Origin: Rhizobium sp. Pop5
Lineage (GTDB): Bacteria > Pseudomonadota > Alphaproteobacteria > Rhizobiales > Rhizobiaceae
Reading direction: 5' to 3'
DNA: 64,000 bases
NCBI RefSeq assembly: GCF_024721175.1
Contig: NZ_CP099402.1
Coordinates: 744,001-808,000, forward strand
Positions 63,550 through 64,000 of the stretch are shown here, piece by piece. Under the pieces are notes generated by a model. It had not been told where the DNA came from and ran no database searches. It saw only the letters and a list, made by a program, of their open reading frames with translations. How positions within the stretch are numbered: the first letter of the stretch is position 1; each line of letters begins with the position of its first letter. The position numbers and the translations under genes are program-made.

Positions 63550-64000
63550 TCAAGCAGCCTGTGCGTCGATCTGAGTCGGGCGGGAAGACGTCAACGCCGG
63601 TGAGCTCTGGATCGAAATCTTTCGCGGCTTCAATGCTTCCGGGATCTCACGGACGAGATCGATCGACAGCAGGCCGTTCTTGAGGTCCGCGCCATCCACC
63701 CGCACATGGTCGGCAAGCTCGAACCGGTGCTCGAACGGACGGCCCGCGATGCCGCGATGCAGGTAGCCTTCGGTTGTCGCTTCCTGCTTCTTGCCGGTCA
63801 CGATGAGCAGATTGGACTGGAAGGTGATGTCGAGATCGCTCTGCTCGAAACCTGCTACAGCTACCGAGATCCGATAGCTGTCATCGCCGGTCTTGACGAT
63901 GTCATAGGGCGGCCAGTCGCTGATCGAGCGGGCACGTTGGGCGTTTTCGAGGAGATTGAAGATCCGGTCGAAGCCGACGCTCGAGCGGAAGAGAGGTGCA
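63550..64000 (-). CDS. hsp20: small heat-shock protein Hsp20 (IbpA-like), partial
   Basis: The frame is open from the window edge, so the first few residues are missing. The readable 149 residues have the IbpA-type N-terminus (PLFRSSVGFDRIFNLLENAQ), the alpha-crystallin core (DWPPYDIVKTGDDSYRISVA, GIAGRPFEHRFELADHVRVD, LKNGLLSIDLVREIP) and a C-terminal IxI-like PRKISIQ. It is an ATP-independent chaperone that holds unfolding proteins. Rhizobia carry several copies, often controlled by ROSE thermosensors located upstream, outside this window. Confidence 0.92.
   Translation of the reverse strand, partial: APLFRSSVGFDRIFNLLENAQRARSISDWPPYDIVKTGDDSYRISVAVAGFEQSDLDITFQSNLLIVTGKKQEATTEGYLHRGIAGRPFEHRFELADHVRVDGADLKNGLLSIDLVREIPEALKPRKISIQSSPALTSSRPTQIDAQAA

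Overview
The window looks like an accessory region (megaplasmid, chromid or genomic island) of a Rhizobiales bacterium close to Rhizobium, Sinorhizobium or Agrobacterium. The pointers are high GC with rhizobial codon use, two DUF982-type genes, two Ku genes with LigD-type ligases, a GTTC-N7-GTTC LexA box of the alphaproteobacterial type, GGAAC-N18-TT motifs like those of the rhizobial general stress sigma factor RpoE2, and many rhizobial-type insertion sequences. No rRNA, tRNA, CRISPR array or replication origin was recognised.

Layout. (1) 1-5971: a small-molecule catabolic cluster on the minus strand (homoserine-kinase-like protein, cupin, 2-hydroxyacid dehydrogenase, ArgE-type M20 deacetylase) with a divergent LysR regulator and an aldehyde dehydrogenase. 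(2) 6180-10661: a broken HNH nuclease, a broken serine recombinase, an intact hipBA toxin-antitoxin pair and a truncated integrase-like gene. (3) 10800-19250: remains of a contact-dependent inhibition (CDI) locus. It holds the 3' part of a cdiA-like gene, an Imm42-type immunity gene and further unidentified low-GC genes, cut up by an IS3 element with a 5-bp target duplication, an IS66 element with an 8-bp target duplication and an older IS3 remnant. The cdiA fragment is fused to the 5' end of a broken imuA that still has its LexA box. (4) 19355-24513: two small coupled genes, an MFS permease and a ku-ku-ligase operon. (5) 24514-27704: a frameshifted DUF1236 gene and an IS110-family element. 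(6) 27705-36658: an FdhF/YdeP-type molybdopterin oxidoreductase followed by a tightly overlapping caa3-type cytochrome oxidase operon and further c-type cytochromes. (7) 37550-41815: a class C beta-lactamase, a chemoreceptor remnant and full-length ligD. (8) 41951-44977: an IS407-type IS3 element that has itself been hit by an IS1111-type element, next to a truncated dinB. (9) 45136-49320: two NRAMP-type transporters, one in an operon with a lipoprotein and two PRC-barrel proteins. (10) 49980-64000: a PHB-depolymerase-like esterase, a TauE/SafE permease, small stress-type genes (PepSY-like, YflT-like, CsbD, DUF982, Hsp20), an IS110 element, an ISL3 element, a DUF4143 ATPase and several decayed genes.

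How the parts work together. The clearest functional units are the hipBA module, the NHEJ set (ku-ku-lig and ligD, about 15 kb apart), the respiratory module (electrons from the FdhF-like enzyme or a quinol:cytochrome c step through small cytochromes c to the caa3 oxidase, with CtaG for copper delivery) and the NRAMP/PRC metal-transport operon. The rest is a mosaic of stress genes and decaying fragments. Removing the IS3 element in silico restores the end of the CDI toxin, with its stop codon 2 nt before the immunity gene.
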